NCBI GenBank assembly: GCA_001579985.1 | Contig: LRSR01006652.1 | Coordinates: 1-47,839, forward strand | Source: Hypsibius dujardini | Lineage: Eukaryota; Tardigrada; Eutardigrada; Parachela; Hypsibiidae | DNA length: 47,839 nucleotides | Reading direction: 5' to 3' | Part shown: one piece after another, positions 1-11,600 of the stretch | Layout of the letters: every line of letters begins with the position of its first letter | Numbering within the stretch: position 1 is the first letter of the stretch | The notes under the pieces: generated by a model | Database searches by the model: none | The model's input: the letters and a program-made list of their open reading frames with translations, nothing else | What the model was told of the DNA's origin: nothing | Position numbers and translations under genes: made by a program

Positions 1-739
1 GTATTACGGCTCATCTCTATCTGGTCGATAAATCGGCTCACTCGGCTAGCAGGGGGCGCCCTCGGCGTTCAACTACTTAAATTGGTATTGCTATCCTGCG
101 CTATTATCAATCAAGTAAAGATGCGCTATAGAAACGGCGTCGTATCTCAGGCATGTATCATTCAGGTTTCTGCATTATTTTATTCCGGCTCGCTAGACAA
201 CGCTTCGATCACAGCTTGTTTGACAACATGTCTTATCGGCTTTGCTCGCTTTCAAGCCTTTTAACAGGCTTCTTTTGTGTATCTGATTTATTAAGAGAAG
301 CAGCGGTCTTCTTTTGTGTATCTTATTTATTAAGAGAAGCAGCGGTCTTTTGTTTTTCAGCTTCTTTTTAACAACTTATTGGGCTTTGGTCAGACGCTCT
401 TCAAGGGCAAGCCGGACGGACGCTTCGCTCTATAACTTTCCAGGAGAGGTATCCAGTCGGGTGTCTTTCACTTTTCGCGTTTTCGAAGAAATGGAGTTGT
501 TAAGTCGTTGATGCGTGCTCATCGCAATGTCGTATCCGGCAGTGGTTCCACTAATCTGGCGGCGAATAGATCACAAGGTCGAGTCGATGTTTGGCTCCGA
601 TAGGCACAGGCGCTTGTATGATTCACGCAAGTTTTGTTCCTCCTCTAAGGTGGGGGCAGTATCTAGCCGGCAGCATTCCCACATGCAAGTACAGTCACCT
701 GGATACGGTCATCTCCGTCAAAACATTAAGTGACGTTCC
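1..739. other. No gene seen; repeat-rich left edge
   Basis: No conserved protein is recognisable on either strand. The stretch holds a 39-bp tandem duplication (listed separately) and only short open frames that overlap one another. It may belong with the degenerate transposon sequence immediately to the right. Confidence 0.4.
269..346. repeat. 39-bp tandem duplication
   Basis: Two adjacent copies (269-307 and 308-346) begin CTTCTTTTGTGTATC and end AGAAGCAGCGGT. They differ at one base (CTGATTTA against CTTATTTA). The near-identity suggests a recent duplication. No function is evident. Confidence 0.9.
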
Positions 740-1015
740 TTATTCCGTTCGAAACATAAACTTTGCTGTACCGAGTACCGAGTGCAAATCTGCAAACCCA
801 AGTTCCAAAGGCTGTTCGGGTTTGAGGTATTCTTCCGTCTTGAGCTTCCTATTGAGGGCGGTGTACTGCAAACATAGCTCATCTGTCCACTGTCTTGCTT
901 TCTTCCGGTTGTCAGCCTGACTAATTCGCTCTGATAATGTGGGATGTCGCTGCAGGAAGGCTGCGTGCCAACAGTTGCTAAAAGTGCTCTCAAGCAGATT
1001 CTTTTCCTTGCACAA
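740..1015 (-). pseudogene. CENP-B/pogo-type transposase DNA-binding fragment
   Basis: A short minus-strand frame reads ...CWHAAFLQRHPTLSERISQ..., followed by a charged stretch ending KTEEYLKPEQP. The W-x(2-3)-FLxRHPxLSxR pattern is typical of the second helix-turn-helix (CENP-B/Tc5 type) of pogo/Tigger-family transposases. No DDE catalytic domain follows in frame: the frame ends about 30 residues later, and overlapping fragments lie in another frame (718-1155). The likeliest reading is a decayed cut-and-paste transposon. Identification rests on motif recognition alone; a host gene derived from such a transposase is the alternative. Confidence 0.35.
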
Positions 1016-3326
1016 ACCAAGGACAAATTTGCCTCAGGTGATACCTGAATAACAGTACACCGAGCTCGGCACAATTGTGCAGTAGATCGCAGATCGCAAG
1101 CTCCTCTTTCGGCATAAAGTTGGTCGGTGTTCCTCGTGACCGATTTCTCAATCATTTAATGCCGTCGAAGAGTTGTCTGCGACACGCGAAAAATTGTAAG
1201 CAGCATTCCAAACAGTTGTAACCCCTTCCTCAACTGCATGTATGGCCGCATCCAATCTGCTACTCATTTCCGAATAACAAATTTGAAAAATGATAAAACC
1301 GCAAAATATTGATGAACACTAAACCAAGATGAGGCAAACAAATGGCAGTAAAGTGGAAATTTAAATAAATGTTCTTGTGCAATGAGCATCTGCGAAACCG
1401 CATCTGTACAGCGACAATCAGCTGATCGTTTCTGTTGCAAATATGCCGGTGTGTGATTTGTACCAGTGGCGCCCCTGCAGCCTGAACAAGTTTTTTTCAC
1501 AGCAATTTGTTTCTAACCAATCGCATTTTTAACCCACATGACATTCATGACTATTTCTTGCCGCAATTAAACTAAACCATTATTTGTAATGTTTTGAAAG
1601 TCCAAAAAAGAAGTTTATTCTTTTACTGTACACGTAGTTCGGTTTGAAATGAGTGAGCCGATTTACCCACCAAGTGGAGGGGGAGTCGAAATACAGACTT
1701 CGTCTCATACATGAACTGGTACGCTTTTTTCCATTTAATAGAGAGTTTTCGCAAACGGTATCTCACGGTATAGCGGTACAGTAGAGAAAACTCTCTGACC
1801 CCAGTTCATTTTTCTATACTGTACGGCCATACCGTGAGATATACCGTTTGCGAAAACTCTAATGAGGGGTTGCGTAATGTCGGCATCCTCTTCATGCAGC
1901 GATCCATCATTGTGCATGCCCTTGCACGTCATCTATCTTTTACTTCCCGCAAATCTGAGAAGGTAATCTTCAAATCTGGCACCTTTATATTGATGCGCAA
2001 CTGCAACTCCTCCATCAATAACCGACCACCTGTTTGATAGAAGGTGGACTTTAGGTAATCGTTATACATGTGCATAGATATTAGATGAAGATGCTTCAGT
2101 GGTTAGTCTAGCAGAAATAAATGGAAATGCCGACATGGCATAAGGCCTTGAGCTTTCTTGAAAATATAATTATATAAATAGCATGCACGACTGCCCTGCA
2201 AGTATGACTACTGCCCTAACTAGTACGACGATACTGTACGGTCGGTAATAATATCATTCTGCATGATGAGAAGGAGAAAATGAGCATCGATTTTGCGCGT
2301 TGAATTCTCTTAGATAATGGAAAAATAGAAGAGAGGAACCCAGCTGGATGCACCTTGGGCTTTGGCTAAATTAGCGCTTGACTTGGGGACTTTGCCGGTT
2401 TAATCAATAAACAGCCGGTAAGCTGAAAGTGTCCCCACACGCATACCGACGTCAAAGCCATCATTTTCTGAGGCATCATGCAAGCCATTATTATTGCATA
2501 AAATAGGTAGACAGGAACTGTAATATTGCAACTCGCTTTCAAATTTCATTCGACAGTGACAGTGCCATACGTACGTACTACAGGAGTGCCGGTACCGTAC
2601 TGCAGGAAAGAGTTACCATTAGAGAGGTCTTTTCTTTCCTCTGCACACTGTTCCATTCGGTCGCCACTCTGACCACACTTTCCGTGACACTTTCTAAGGA
2701 CACCCATCCCCAAGACCTTTTTACTGTAACCGGAAGGATTATAATGGAGCTACTAAGCGGGCACTGTTCCGTTCTATACTAGTACCCTCTTCCTCCTACA
2801 GGAACCCAAGTGTTCCATTGACGACATGACGGGAGAGAGGGAAAGGAAAGGTGTTTGCCGTTGAGATTGCCTTCTTTCTTTATTCACCATCTTGGGATAC
2901 ATTGAGCTGGTGAGGCTTCTTCCCGGTTGGTTCATCTGCAAGTACAGTGCATGTTCAATCATTTCATATTTAGTCCCAGTGTCCTGTACCCACAACTGGA
3001 CCAGCCTGATTCGTTTCGGACTATTTTTCCTATTTAAGTTGGTCTGGGCTGAAACTTTGGCTTACCAATTACGGTACGGTACGATCGCCGGGGGAATAGT
3101 CATGGTTTGATTTATTGCAGTACAAAATTGGTGAGTGGTTCAATACCATCTTCTCCAGAATTGATTAAAGTATCAACAATTTAAAGCTCAATTTTACCTT
3201 TGCAGAGTGTCAATTTTGAAGGAAAGAATGAGGAACTAGAATTAAAATAAATAAAGGTCATCCGTTTGACCGGTTGGTTTTTCATTTGTTTCGCTGTTGT
3301 ACGGTGTGCGTGGACGTGGTCAAGAA
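1016..3326. other. Intergenic region left of the IQ-protein gene
   Basis: Apart from the small inverted-repeat element at 1741-1859 I see no supported feature. Short open frames here lack family resemblance and overlap on both strands. Words built on GTAC/TACTGTAC recur (about 2233, 2571-2602 and 3073). The promoter and 5' UTR of the gene starting at 3327 presumably lie in the last few hundred bases, but no clear TATA box or initiator could be chosen. Confidence 0.4.
1741..1859. mobile_element. Small inverted-repeat element (MITE-like)
   Basis: The arms at 1742-1771 and 1829-1860 are reverse complements over about 30 bp, starting AGAGTTTTCGCAAACGGTA, with one 2-bp indel. The spacer is about 57 bp. 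A TA dinucleotide abuts each end, compatible with a Tc1/mariner-type TA target duplication. There is no coding capacity. The class assignment is an inference from the TA flanks. Confidence 0.7.
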
Positions 3327-5923
3327 ATGGGTTGTGTACCCTCCAAAGGAGAGGTCCTTATGGCTCCTGCAAAGTCAGAATATCAACACGCTCTCCCAGC
3401 CAATGGCAAGGACGGCAAACCAGCACCAGAAACTGCTCGAAAGAAAGGCTCCAAGTCAGAAGCAGCGCCATCTGCTGTTACAGAGAATGCAGACACTGCC
3501 AAGAACGCAAAGAAACCCAGCAATGGATGGATAGATGGCGGACCTGGTCAGGATATATAGTCCAACTTAAAGCATGCACCCTGTGCAAATCTGCATAACT
3601 CATCAACAGCTTTAAGCTAATAGGCTGGCATTTTACAGGCGAACTTACTGGTGGCTTTTCGACTGACGTCAATAGAACTGAAGTAACTGGTAAGAAATTT
3701 TAATTATACTGCGATAAATCGCAAACGATTAGAAACACATTGATTAGTGAGATTTTAGACAAAGCGTTGACAAGGAGGAACAGTAAGTGGGCCAAGCATT
3801 ATTAAACTTTACATTCCAGATGCTCATGAACCGGATCTTATCGGCCAGCATCCTGCTGTTGCTCAATTGGACACTGCCAATCTCAATGCGACAGCTCCCC
3901 TTGAAGCTAGTCAGGCTATGCCCCTTAATTCCGACGAGGAAGCGACTCGTACGGAAAAGAACGAACATCCGCCTTTGAACCAGAATCGCCGGTACTTTGT
4001 CGGTAAGCTATCATTCTTATTTGTGCTGATTAACATGCATGGCAAAGCAGAATTATTGCTTCTCAAATAGTCTTTCTTCATGCCCAAAAATACCTTGTGA
4101 GCTTCAGTGTGAATTTAATTTGAAACCTGCTAATTCAATCGAAAGTAATATGCGTTAGAAAGAACGATAAGGAATTTGCAGTCATTCATTAAACCATAGA
4201 GGAGTTTTTTTTTACATAATCAGACAACGCGGACTAGAGTTTTAACTTTTCTAATACTAGAAGCATAAAAAATGTAAATCCGATCAAAATATAGTGTTGG
4301 AAAAACAAGTGCATCACTTAATGTGCCTGCTCCAGCTAGTAGGCGTGAATCGAGGACTGGGGAGTTGAAGCAGTGCTGAAGTATGACGGGCGGGTGTTAG
4401 TTAATTTCCGGAAAAAGCATCGGTTAACTGCTTCAACTGTCACGCAGACAGGTTCACTTCACGGAGACGATCAAAAACGGAAATCGATATGAGACTAGAG
4501 AATACCCTACAATCCAAGTACAGATTTGCTTCTGGCCACTTGCTCTATGACCAAACCGAAACGGTATACAGAATACGTTCATCATGTCCCGATCATCAAA
4601 CGGTCGGGTCAGGGACAGAGTGCCTGTATTTATAGTAAGGCACCACAATCTTGCTATCTGTTTCTTGTCCACCAGACCGCAAAGTGACCCGTCCTAATCA
4701 AGGATGTACATGTATACAACGTACAACTGGGACGGTTATCAAGCCGGCCGGAAATTGTAGTGGAACGTGGATGAAGTCAAAAGTGGAAAGAAGCCATGCA
4801 GTATTTGCATGGAGACTAGAGAGAGATAGGAGGAGGTTAGGATTGTTCAGCACAGCCTGGGTTTCCTGATTTGAGATTGGCTCAGCCTAGACAAGAGAGA
4901 GAAGCGAAAGTAGTGGAGAAAAGTAATGTTTGCCAAGGGCTTATATTATATCTACATCTATTCTTATTCGTTCGTGCGTCGGACTATGTTCTGGGACTTC
5001 CTGTTCTCTCCCCTTACGCAAGGCGATGGTTACATAGGGACGAGACGAGAAGAGACATAGGCTCCCCAAAAAGAGAAAAAGGACCCCAGAATAAAATCAT
5101 TACTGAAATAATCAATGCGTTAAAGTGTCGCTGTCGCGGGGAAGGAAAAGGAAGGAGGATTTAGGAGTGTGAGAGTAGATGTGCAACCGAACCGACCGAA
5201 CGGGACACGAACGGCCCAGAATGTGTGTTTTACTCGTACTGGTAGTTTGGGCGCAAGTCGCGACCCCCCTCGCTGCACAATGCACAACCGTGAGATGGCC
5301 AATTGAGTCCATTATTTGACCTGACAGACAGGGAGACAGGGAGAGAGAAGGCGAGTACTTTTCTCTTCCTCCTCTTCTTCATCTTCCCTACTCAGCGATA
5401 CATACCGCTCTCCGCTCTCCTTTTCTTTGCAAACATCGCATATTTTTAGTCTGCAGCTGCCTGGTTTTTGCCGCTTTCCAGACGACCTGTCAGCCATCCC
5501 AACCTCCCAACATCACCTCGCTGCCACCCTCATTCAGTCGGTTTATCGAGGAAGACTCATTCGAAGAGGATTCCGCCCGAAGAATCGAGTCGATCCTGTT
5601 TCTGACATGTCGTCGGACACCGCCCAAAAGTCTGCGACTGCTGGTAATAATGACAAGAACGCCGCTGGGACAACCCCCAAACAGGTATACAAGTTGTTCT
5701 TTACATACACAAGTATTAATCATTTTAACTGTTCCGCGAGAGTTTGTTCGTTGTATTTCACCCTCATACATTCCGATATTCTTTGCAGGCGGAAGAAGAA
5801 ATTGACATTGACTTAAAAGATCCGGAAGTGGAGAAGGCCGCCATCAAGATACAAGGCGCATTCAAAGGCCTCAAAATGAAACGCAACAGTTCCAGCTCGG
5901 GAGCAGAACAAACACCAGGATGA
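3327..5923 (+). CDS. igl-like: Igloo/GAP-43-like IQ-motif protein
   Basis: Five exons (3327-3546, 3639-3689, 3820-4002, 5482-5684, 5789-5923) join in phase to 263 codons plus stop. The protein begins MGCVPSK, a typical N-myristoylation/palmitoylation signal that would tether it to membranes. The middle is polar and low in complexity. Two IQ motifs follow: AATLIQSVYRGRLIRRGF in exon 4 and KAAIKIQGAFKGLKMKR in exon 5. The second is preceded by an acidic run ending DPEVE, the arrangement seen in GAP-43, neurogranin and Drosophila igloo. Those proteins bind calmodulin in low calcium at the neuronal cortex. Exon 1 uses a weak donor (GTCAGG), the least certain junction. Intron 3 (1,479 bp) is unusually long for this window. 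The family call is inferred from the acylation signal plus IQ layout. Confidence 0.8.
4003..5481 (+). other. Long intron of the IQ-protein gene
   Basis: At 1,479 bp this intron is more than ten times the usual length here. I see no coding exon in it. A weak 11-bp inverted pair (GTTGAAGCAGT near 4362 and ACTGCTTCAAC near 4429) is the only structure noticed. An alternative first exon or a regulatory element could reside here, but nothing in the sequence shows it. Confidence 0.5.
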
Positions 5924-6346
5924 TGGAGGTTTCAGCCAAACATGCCACATCATATGCATAAAAACTGTAATGTATTCATTCATTCACTTCTGCATACGAA
6001 AATATGATGTTGGACTCAATTTGTGCGATTGTGCGCAATGTTCTAGTAATCCGTTTATGTCGCTACTTGTTCGCTTTCTCTTTCGAACAGTCCTTTTCTC
6101 AACATTCACTTTAGTCTCATCTAGAAATAGCCCAATGGACTACTTGTGTCCAAATCGCTATAATTACGATGCCTACACAGAAGATGACAATAAATGGCGT
6201 GAATTTTATAGAAACCAGCCAGTTACACTTTTTTCCACTTGTTCAGAAATCGAGTATAACCGACGTTTGGTGACAAATTGTCCATAACAAGTTATCCAGC
6301 TGATAATTAGGAGAAAACATTCCTCCACCTTTCAGAGTTTAAAAAA

Positions 6347-6676
6347 ATGAAAAATATCGAACGGTTTTTTGGGAAGTACATTTTAGAGGGTACTTTTATC
6401 CAGCACACTTGCGCAGTGCATTGCGCAGTGCCCAACACTCTGCAACTGGAAACTGGTCAACATAAATTTGTTAAGCTGTTCCCTGATGTAGTTTTGCCAC
6501 CTGGATTGACCAAAAGCAGGAGGAAATATCTTGAAAAGCAGATTGTGATGCATGTAGAAGAGGATAAACACGCTGAATTTCGGCAGTTATACTACAACGA
6601 TCAAGAGTCTGTCGCCATTGGATCTTCTCAGACAGCGGAGGTGGAAATTTCTTTCTCACAGATGTCAGTAAAGTAA
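6347..6676 (+). CDS. Unidentified 109-codon ORF
   Basis: I do not recognise this protein. The frame is open from 6347 and has protein-like composition in its second half (KFVKLFPDVVLPPGLTKSRR and following residues with mixed charge, then an acidic/serine tail). A shorter open frame just upstream (about 6133-6287, ...MDYLCPNRYNYDAYTEDDN...) has a similar flavour but ends in stops, so both may be pieces of one decayed gene or mobile-element ORF. No signal peptide, membrane span or catalytic motif is visible. Chance ORF remains possible. Confidence 0.2.
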   Translation: MKNIERFFGKYILEGTFIQHTCAVHCAVPNTLQLETGQHKFVKLFPDVVLPPGLTKSRRKYLEKQIVMHVEEDKHAEFRQLYYNDQESVAIGSSQTAEVEISFSQMSVK

Positions 6677-6990
6677 CTTGATCCTTTATACTTTGTATCA
6701 TTTTTTGGTTTCAAGTACTGTCACTTCTGTTTCAGACGGCCGTTACGTTTGTTAAAGTTATTTTTTAGTTTTGTAGCACCGGTTACGCTCAATTTTGGGA
6801 CAGGTAGCATGCCGACTCAGTGAAAAACGACGTTTTTTGTTTACAACAGTGTTTATCGTTGTAATAAAAAAACTTTTTGATTTGGGGATCAGTGGGAGCA
6901 AAATTATGAATATCTAAAGGCTGAAATCGTTGAACGTTGTTTTCTCGAAAAGTCGTTTTTGGTCTACTGCTTGGTCACTATTCCGTTACT

Positions 6991-7131
6991 GTACTGCCGC
7001 GTTAGCTTCGCGCACTGCAAGAGCATTACTTCGTTATCCTAGCCCGTAGTGCACGTAAGCTCAAGCGCGGACCCATAGGTCTAAGTTTACGGTGGATCTA
7101 CTTCTACTGCGTGAAGCTAACGCGGCAGTAC
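6991..7131. mobile_element. Small inverted-repeat element sharing its end with 47.0 kb
   Basis: The left arm (6991-7014) starts GTACTGCCGCGTTAGCTTC. The right arm (7108-7131) is its reverse complement with one mismatch in 24. The 93-bp interior has no coding capacity. The outer bases (TACTGTACTGCC-CG, counting the ACT before the left arm) match the ends of a similar element at 47000-47147, so the two appear to be members of one short non-autonomous family. The same structure could alternatively be a conserved hairpin, but two copies with shared tips favour a MITE. Confidence 0.7.
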
Positions 7132-8670
7132 AAGTACTTTGTTACCTCCGTTCCGAATCGTGTAACCAAGCACTCAAAATGTTGGCCATTCACCCCTGTC
7201 AGAAAACAGTGCAAACTCACTTTGTCAAAAAAAGTGTAAATGGTCGGTTTCTATAACATTCAGGCCAAATAATAGTTATTATGTTACAGTGTCATCTGCA
7301 GTCGTAACTTAAGAGTGCCAGCCCAAGAAGTTGCCTCTTTGGATGGCTTCTAGTGTTATTGTCACTTCCTCAAGGATGGTATGGGGCGCATGCGGCATAT
7401 TCGCCCACCCACTTACCATACAACTGCGAAATTCTTCACATACTAACTAGTACTCGAAATATTTCTCCAACTTGACCTTTTATTCCGCAAAGTCCTTAAC
7501 CTATGATATGCAACCGAAAGTCCTTCGGCTAGGGATTCAAGTTCATCGGGCATATATTTATTATAGGACATGCGTGGACTGTTGGGCTATATAAACAACC
7601 AAATTGTTGAAGAAGAAAGTCAATTGTTGATGACTTATTCTTCGAGATAAACTCACTAAGTAGACAAGAGATCTACGATACCGATGAGTGCAATTGAGAG
7701 TAGCTACTCTCATTATAGTGATATGTTCAGGCAATTTCAGCTGGCAATCCCTGTTACAGTATAGTCGCGTAAGTATCAATGCAGTAAAAAAGTGCCGGTG
7801 CCGGACTAGAACACAGGATGAAATGAAGCGATTGAAAGATTAGCGCTATATATTCCATTCTCCTACAATAAGCGTCCCAACTGATCGATCCATTTCTCAA
7901 TCAAATGAGACGTTTACACTGATTGCCAGATGACGTGAAAGAAAGGTGTGTACTGTACCATAGTAAGAATGGAGGAATCTCTCTGTGGGTACGGATGCGC
8001 TCTACGGATGGCCTTCGTGAGGGGCAGATTAGATTACGGCACACACACAGAGGACCCTTCCCGTACCAGATGATCAATTTTCATGGGAAATACCCTCAGC
8101 AAACTAGAGGTAGAGGGCTTATGGTTCCGGCATACTGAGACCCGGAAAACAAAAAATCCATAATATTTGTGAGGAGCGCTCTACTGTATAGTAATCTGTA
8201 TAGTGTGCGACACTGGCATCCCGCTCCTGTCGTCGGTCTATGACAGTAGCGTACCCCTGTATGTATATAGGAATAGGGAAAAGGTCAGGGCCACCGATCG
8301 GAGGAGAGGAGGGGGAAGGAGAAATAAAATCGATCCATTCCGATCCGACGCTAACTCTCTCAGCTCTGGAGGGTAGAGCTGCTGTGGAACCCAGCACACA
8401 AGCTCCAGCTATCGCAAATGCTTCATGACAACGGTGGGGGCATGCTTAGTTAAATAAGAACTTCCCGTTCATTATTCTTTCCAACTGAATCTTTCTACTT
8501 GAAATATAGACTTGCAATATCAGCACATTTTTGTATGTACCTGACCAGGACTATAATTTCAAGTTTAAATGTTAGCTTGCTTGGAGGATGTTAAATCGTA
8601 ACGATAAGGGAAGAAGCCGAATGGATAAGTAAACTGTTGCCCCACCGCCTTGATCGGTGGTGAACCAAAA

Positions 8671-11600
8671 ATGGCTTATAGCCACGATGACATCACCGTT
8701 CTGGACAGCTGCACCGGCTCGCACTCGCACCAACCCACTGCGGCGGAACAAGAGGCCGAAATGGAACGTGCCGCACTGCAAAAACACTTGTAAGTTCTTT
8801 TGCGTTGACCAGGACAGTTAAGTAAACGTTTTGTAAACCTTAAATTTTGTCTATTCAAAGGTCGGACAACGAGTAAGCAGCACAAGAGACACGATCACAT
8901 GTTATGCAATATCTTTGACAAGGAGCTGGTTTGTTTGTTAGCTTAATTGTCGGAGGCCGTCGCAGTCGTAGTGGCTCCGCCTTGTATACTAAAGAACTCT
9001 TTAACGCCATCCTCAACAACAAGGATGGCCACGCCCACAATATAGGAGACTTTCTAACCGCTTTCACCAACAGCAACAACACTGACGATGATGGTGCACT
9101 TTTCGAACCGGAATTTCAAAGAGTAACTATTCTCCATCCCGTAGAAGGGAAGACATCCAGCGAGGTAAGGAAGGTTTTATTATTATAAATATGTCTTCCA
9201 TTATCGGTCGAGACCGAGAATGAAAGAATTGCTTCACTGTACACTGAAATTTTTCTTTTTACCTTGCGCTATTTCGTAACGGAATTATAGATTTTTGCCC
9301 ACGATGATCAGCTGCATTCTTCGGAAATGCTGGTTGATGCTCTCTCCCTCCGTCAACGGTAAATTGTCAAAGTTCTCTATATTCCATAAATTCCCTATAA
9401 CTAAATGAACTGATCATGGTTCATGTTGTCTTTTATAGATATATGCAACACTCTGGTCAATCCTTTCTCATCACGACAGCCCACTTTCTGGCCTCATTGT
9501 CTAACGGGAAATCTGTGGAGAAGAAGCCCGCGCGAAGGGAACAAAAGAAATCCACTGAAGGTAAAACTCGTCATAAATATCAGGGCAAACATTCATTTGA
9601 TCGACGTGTAAGACATATTATATTAGACTGCAAAAAATTTGCAGCTTATCCTCACGACCATCCTGTCAATGGAGACCCATTCCATTGCGAATTCCTCCCG
9701 AAATTGGCTTTAGGATCGGAACCGAGGAGGGAATTTATCGAGTATACGACAGCAATAATCAATCACGATATCCAGCTGTGGACCGTACTACTTTTATCCG
9801 CGATTTCAGTGTCGTCTATAGTGAGTATATGTACCGGTGTACTAATATTGTAATTGGGTTCTCAGGCATTGATCGAGTTTCCTTACGATTTCATTTCTAC
9901 AGGAATGATTTGCGACGGGCCATTGTAAGTACACGGGGAGGAATTTGGTGGTTGCTTTGGTCAGGGAACAAACAAAGACGATGAGACAGCATTAATTGTT
10001 TGACTGTTACAGGAAGTCGTACTGCTTCCGTCAGTTGAACTATCTGCAGAACAAGTTCCATCTTCATTGCAACCTCAACGAAAATCGCGAAACGGCTGCG
10101 CAAAAGAGCATCCCACATCGAGACTTTTACAACATTCGTAAGGTAAAATCCATAATTAAATATTTATTGTGCCTTCACTCAACTGTGATTGAGTACATAG
10201 TAGAGTTCCTTCTGTCAGCCGTTGCACATTTTGAATAGGACCTGTTCTGTATGTAACCAATTCGCAAATACCTATTTAAGTATCTCGTATTGGTATAGGT
10301 GGATACACACATTCACGCTTCGAGGTGAGTTACAGTACCTTTGTGCATTGCATTGTCTTATATTATGATTAATTAACCTTTTCGCTGTCACCTTTTCAGC
10401 TGCATGAACCAAAAACATCTGTTACGTTTCATCAAGAAAACAATGAAGACGTCCCCGAACGACCTTGTCTACGTCGATCCAATTACAAATACTCCCCTTA
10501 CATTGGTAACTGGAATCGATGGCACTGATGGCTGTGATCGATTTTCTTCTCTCTTAATTGTTCACTTCCTGCAGGAACAAGTGTTTCAAGCAATGAACCT
10601 GACAACGTATGACTTGTCGGTTGATATGCTTGACGTTCACGGTACAGGCAAAAATAGTTTTACTCGGAATTACATGGCGGATAATGTGATTGATGGTGTG
10701 GTATTAACTCGTAGCTGATCGGAACGCCTTCCATCGATTTGATAAATTCAACGCAAAGTACAATCCCATTGGGCAAAGCCTGCTTCGTGACATTTTCATT
10801 CGCTCTGACAATTACATCGGTGGGAAATACTTTGCCCAGATTCTAAAGGTAAGCATAGTCATCAGTGGAATGTTTCTTTTCATTTCCTGAGTATTGAGAT
10901 GACAAATTACTTGCTCCATTATGGAACAGGAAGTTATGTTCGATTTGGAAGAGAGCAAGTACCAGAACGCCGAATTGAGACTGTCCATTTTTGGAGTTTC
11001 TATAACCGAGTGGGACAAACTGGCGGAATGGGCTATTTGCAACAGGTAAGATCCTATATTAGCCAATATCGGTCAGATGAGACTCGGGAGGGATTAGAGA
11101 TGCTACTAAGAGAATCGAATAGGGTGTAAGGACCGAGGAGAGAAACAATCAGTGACTGACACTCCGCTTGAGCCACCGCTGATACTCAATCTTTTATAGT
11201 AGTACTCATACTGTACCTGCTGTTTTATCCATTTTTAACAGCGTCTACTCGGATAACGTTAAATGGCTCGTGCAGATTCCCCGTCTATAGTACGTACAAT
11301 AATCTGGTGTACCAACTTCAGTGGGAAATTCCAATTACAGCGGTTTCCGTTTTTAGTGACGTATACAAAGCAAACAAAATTGTGGACAACTTCCAGACAA
11401 TCTTGGTGCGTTACAACAATTTCTAGTACAAGGGACATGGCATAACGCAGAACTTTGAATATTGAATGTCACGTGTGTAGGATAATGTCTTTCGACCACT
11501 CTTTGAAGCGACCGAGGATCCCCACAGTCATCCTGCACTCCATCGCTTTTTACAACATGTCGTAGGCTTTGATTCGGTAGATGACGAGTCCAAGTCTGAG

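Larger units (their letters stand above)
5924..8670. other. Region between the IQ gene and AMP deaminase
   Basis: Contains the unidentified ORF at 6347-6676 and the inverted-repeat element at 6991-7131. The rest has no recognised gene. The plus frame 8299-8428, reading ...GGEEGEGEIKSIHSDPT..., could be an upstream exon of the AMP deaminase gene, but I could not connect it. AMPD N-termini are variable, so the true 5' end of that gene may lie here. Confidence 0.4.
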
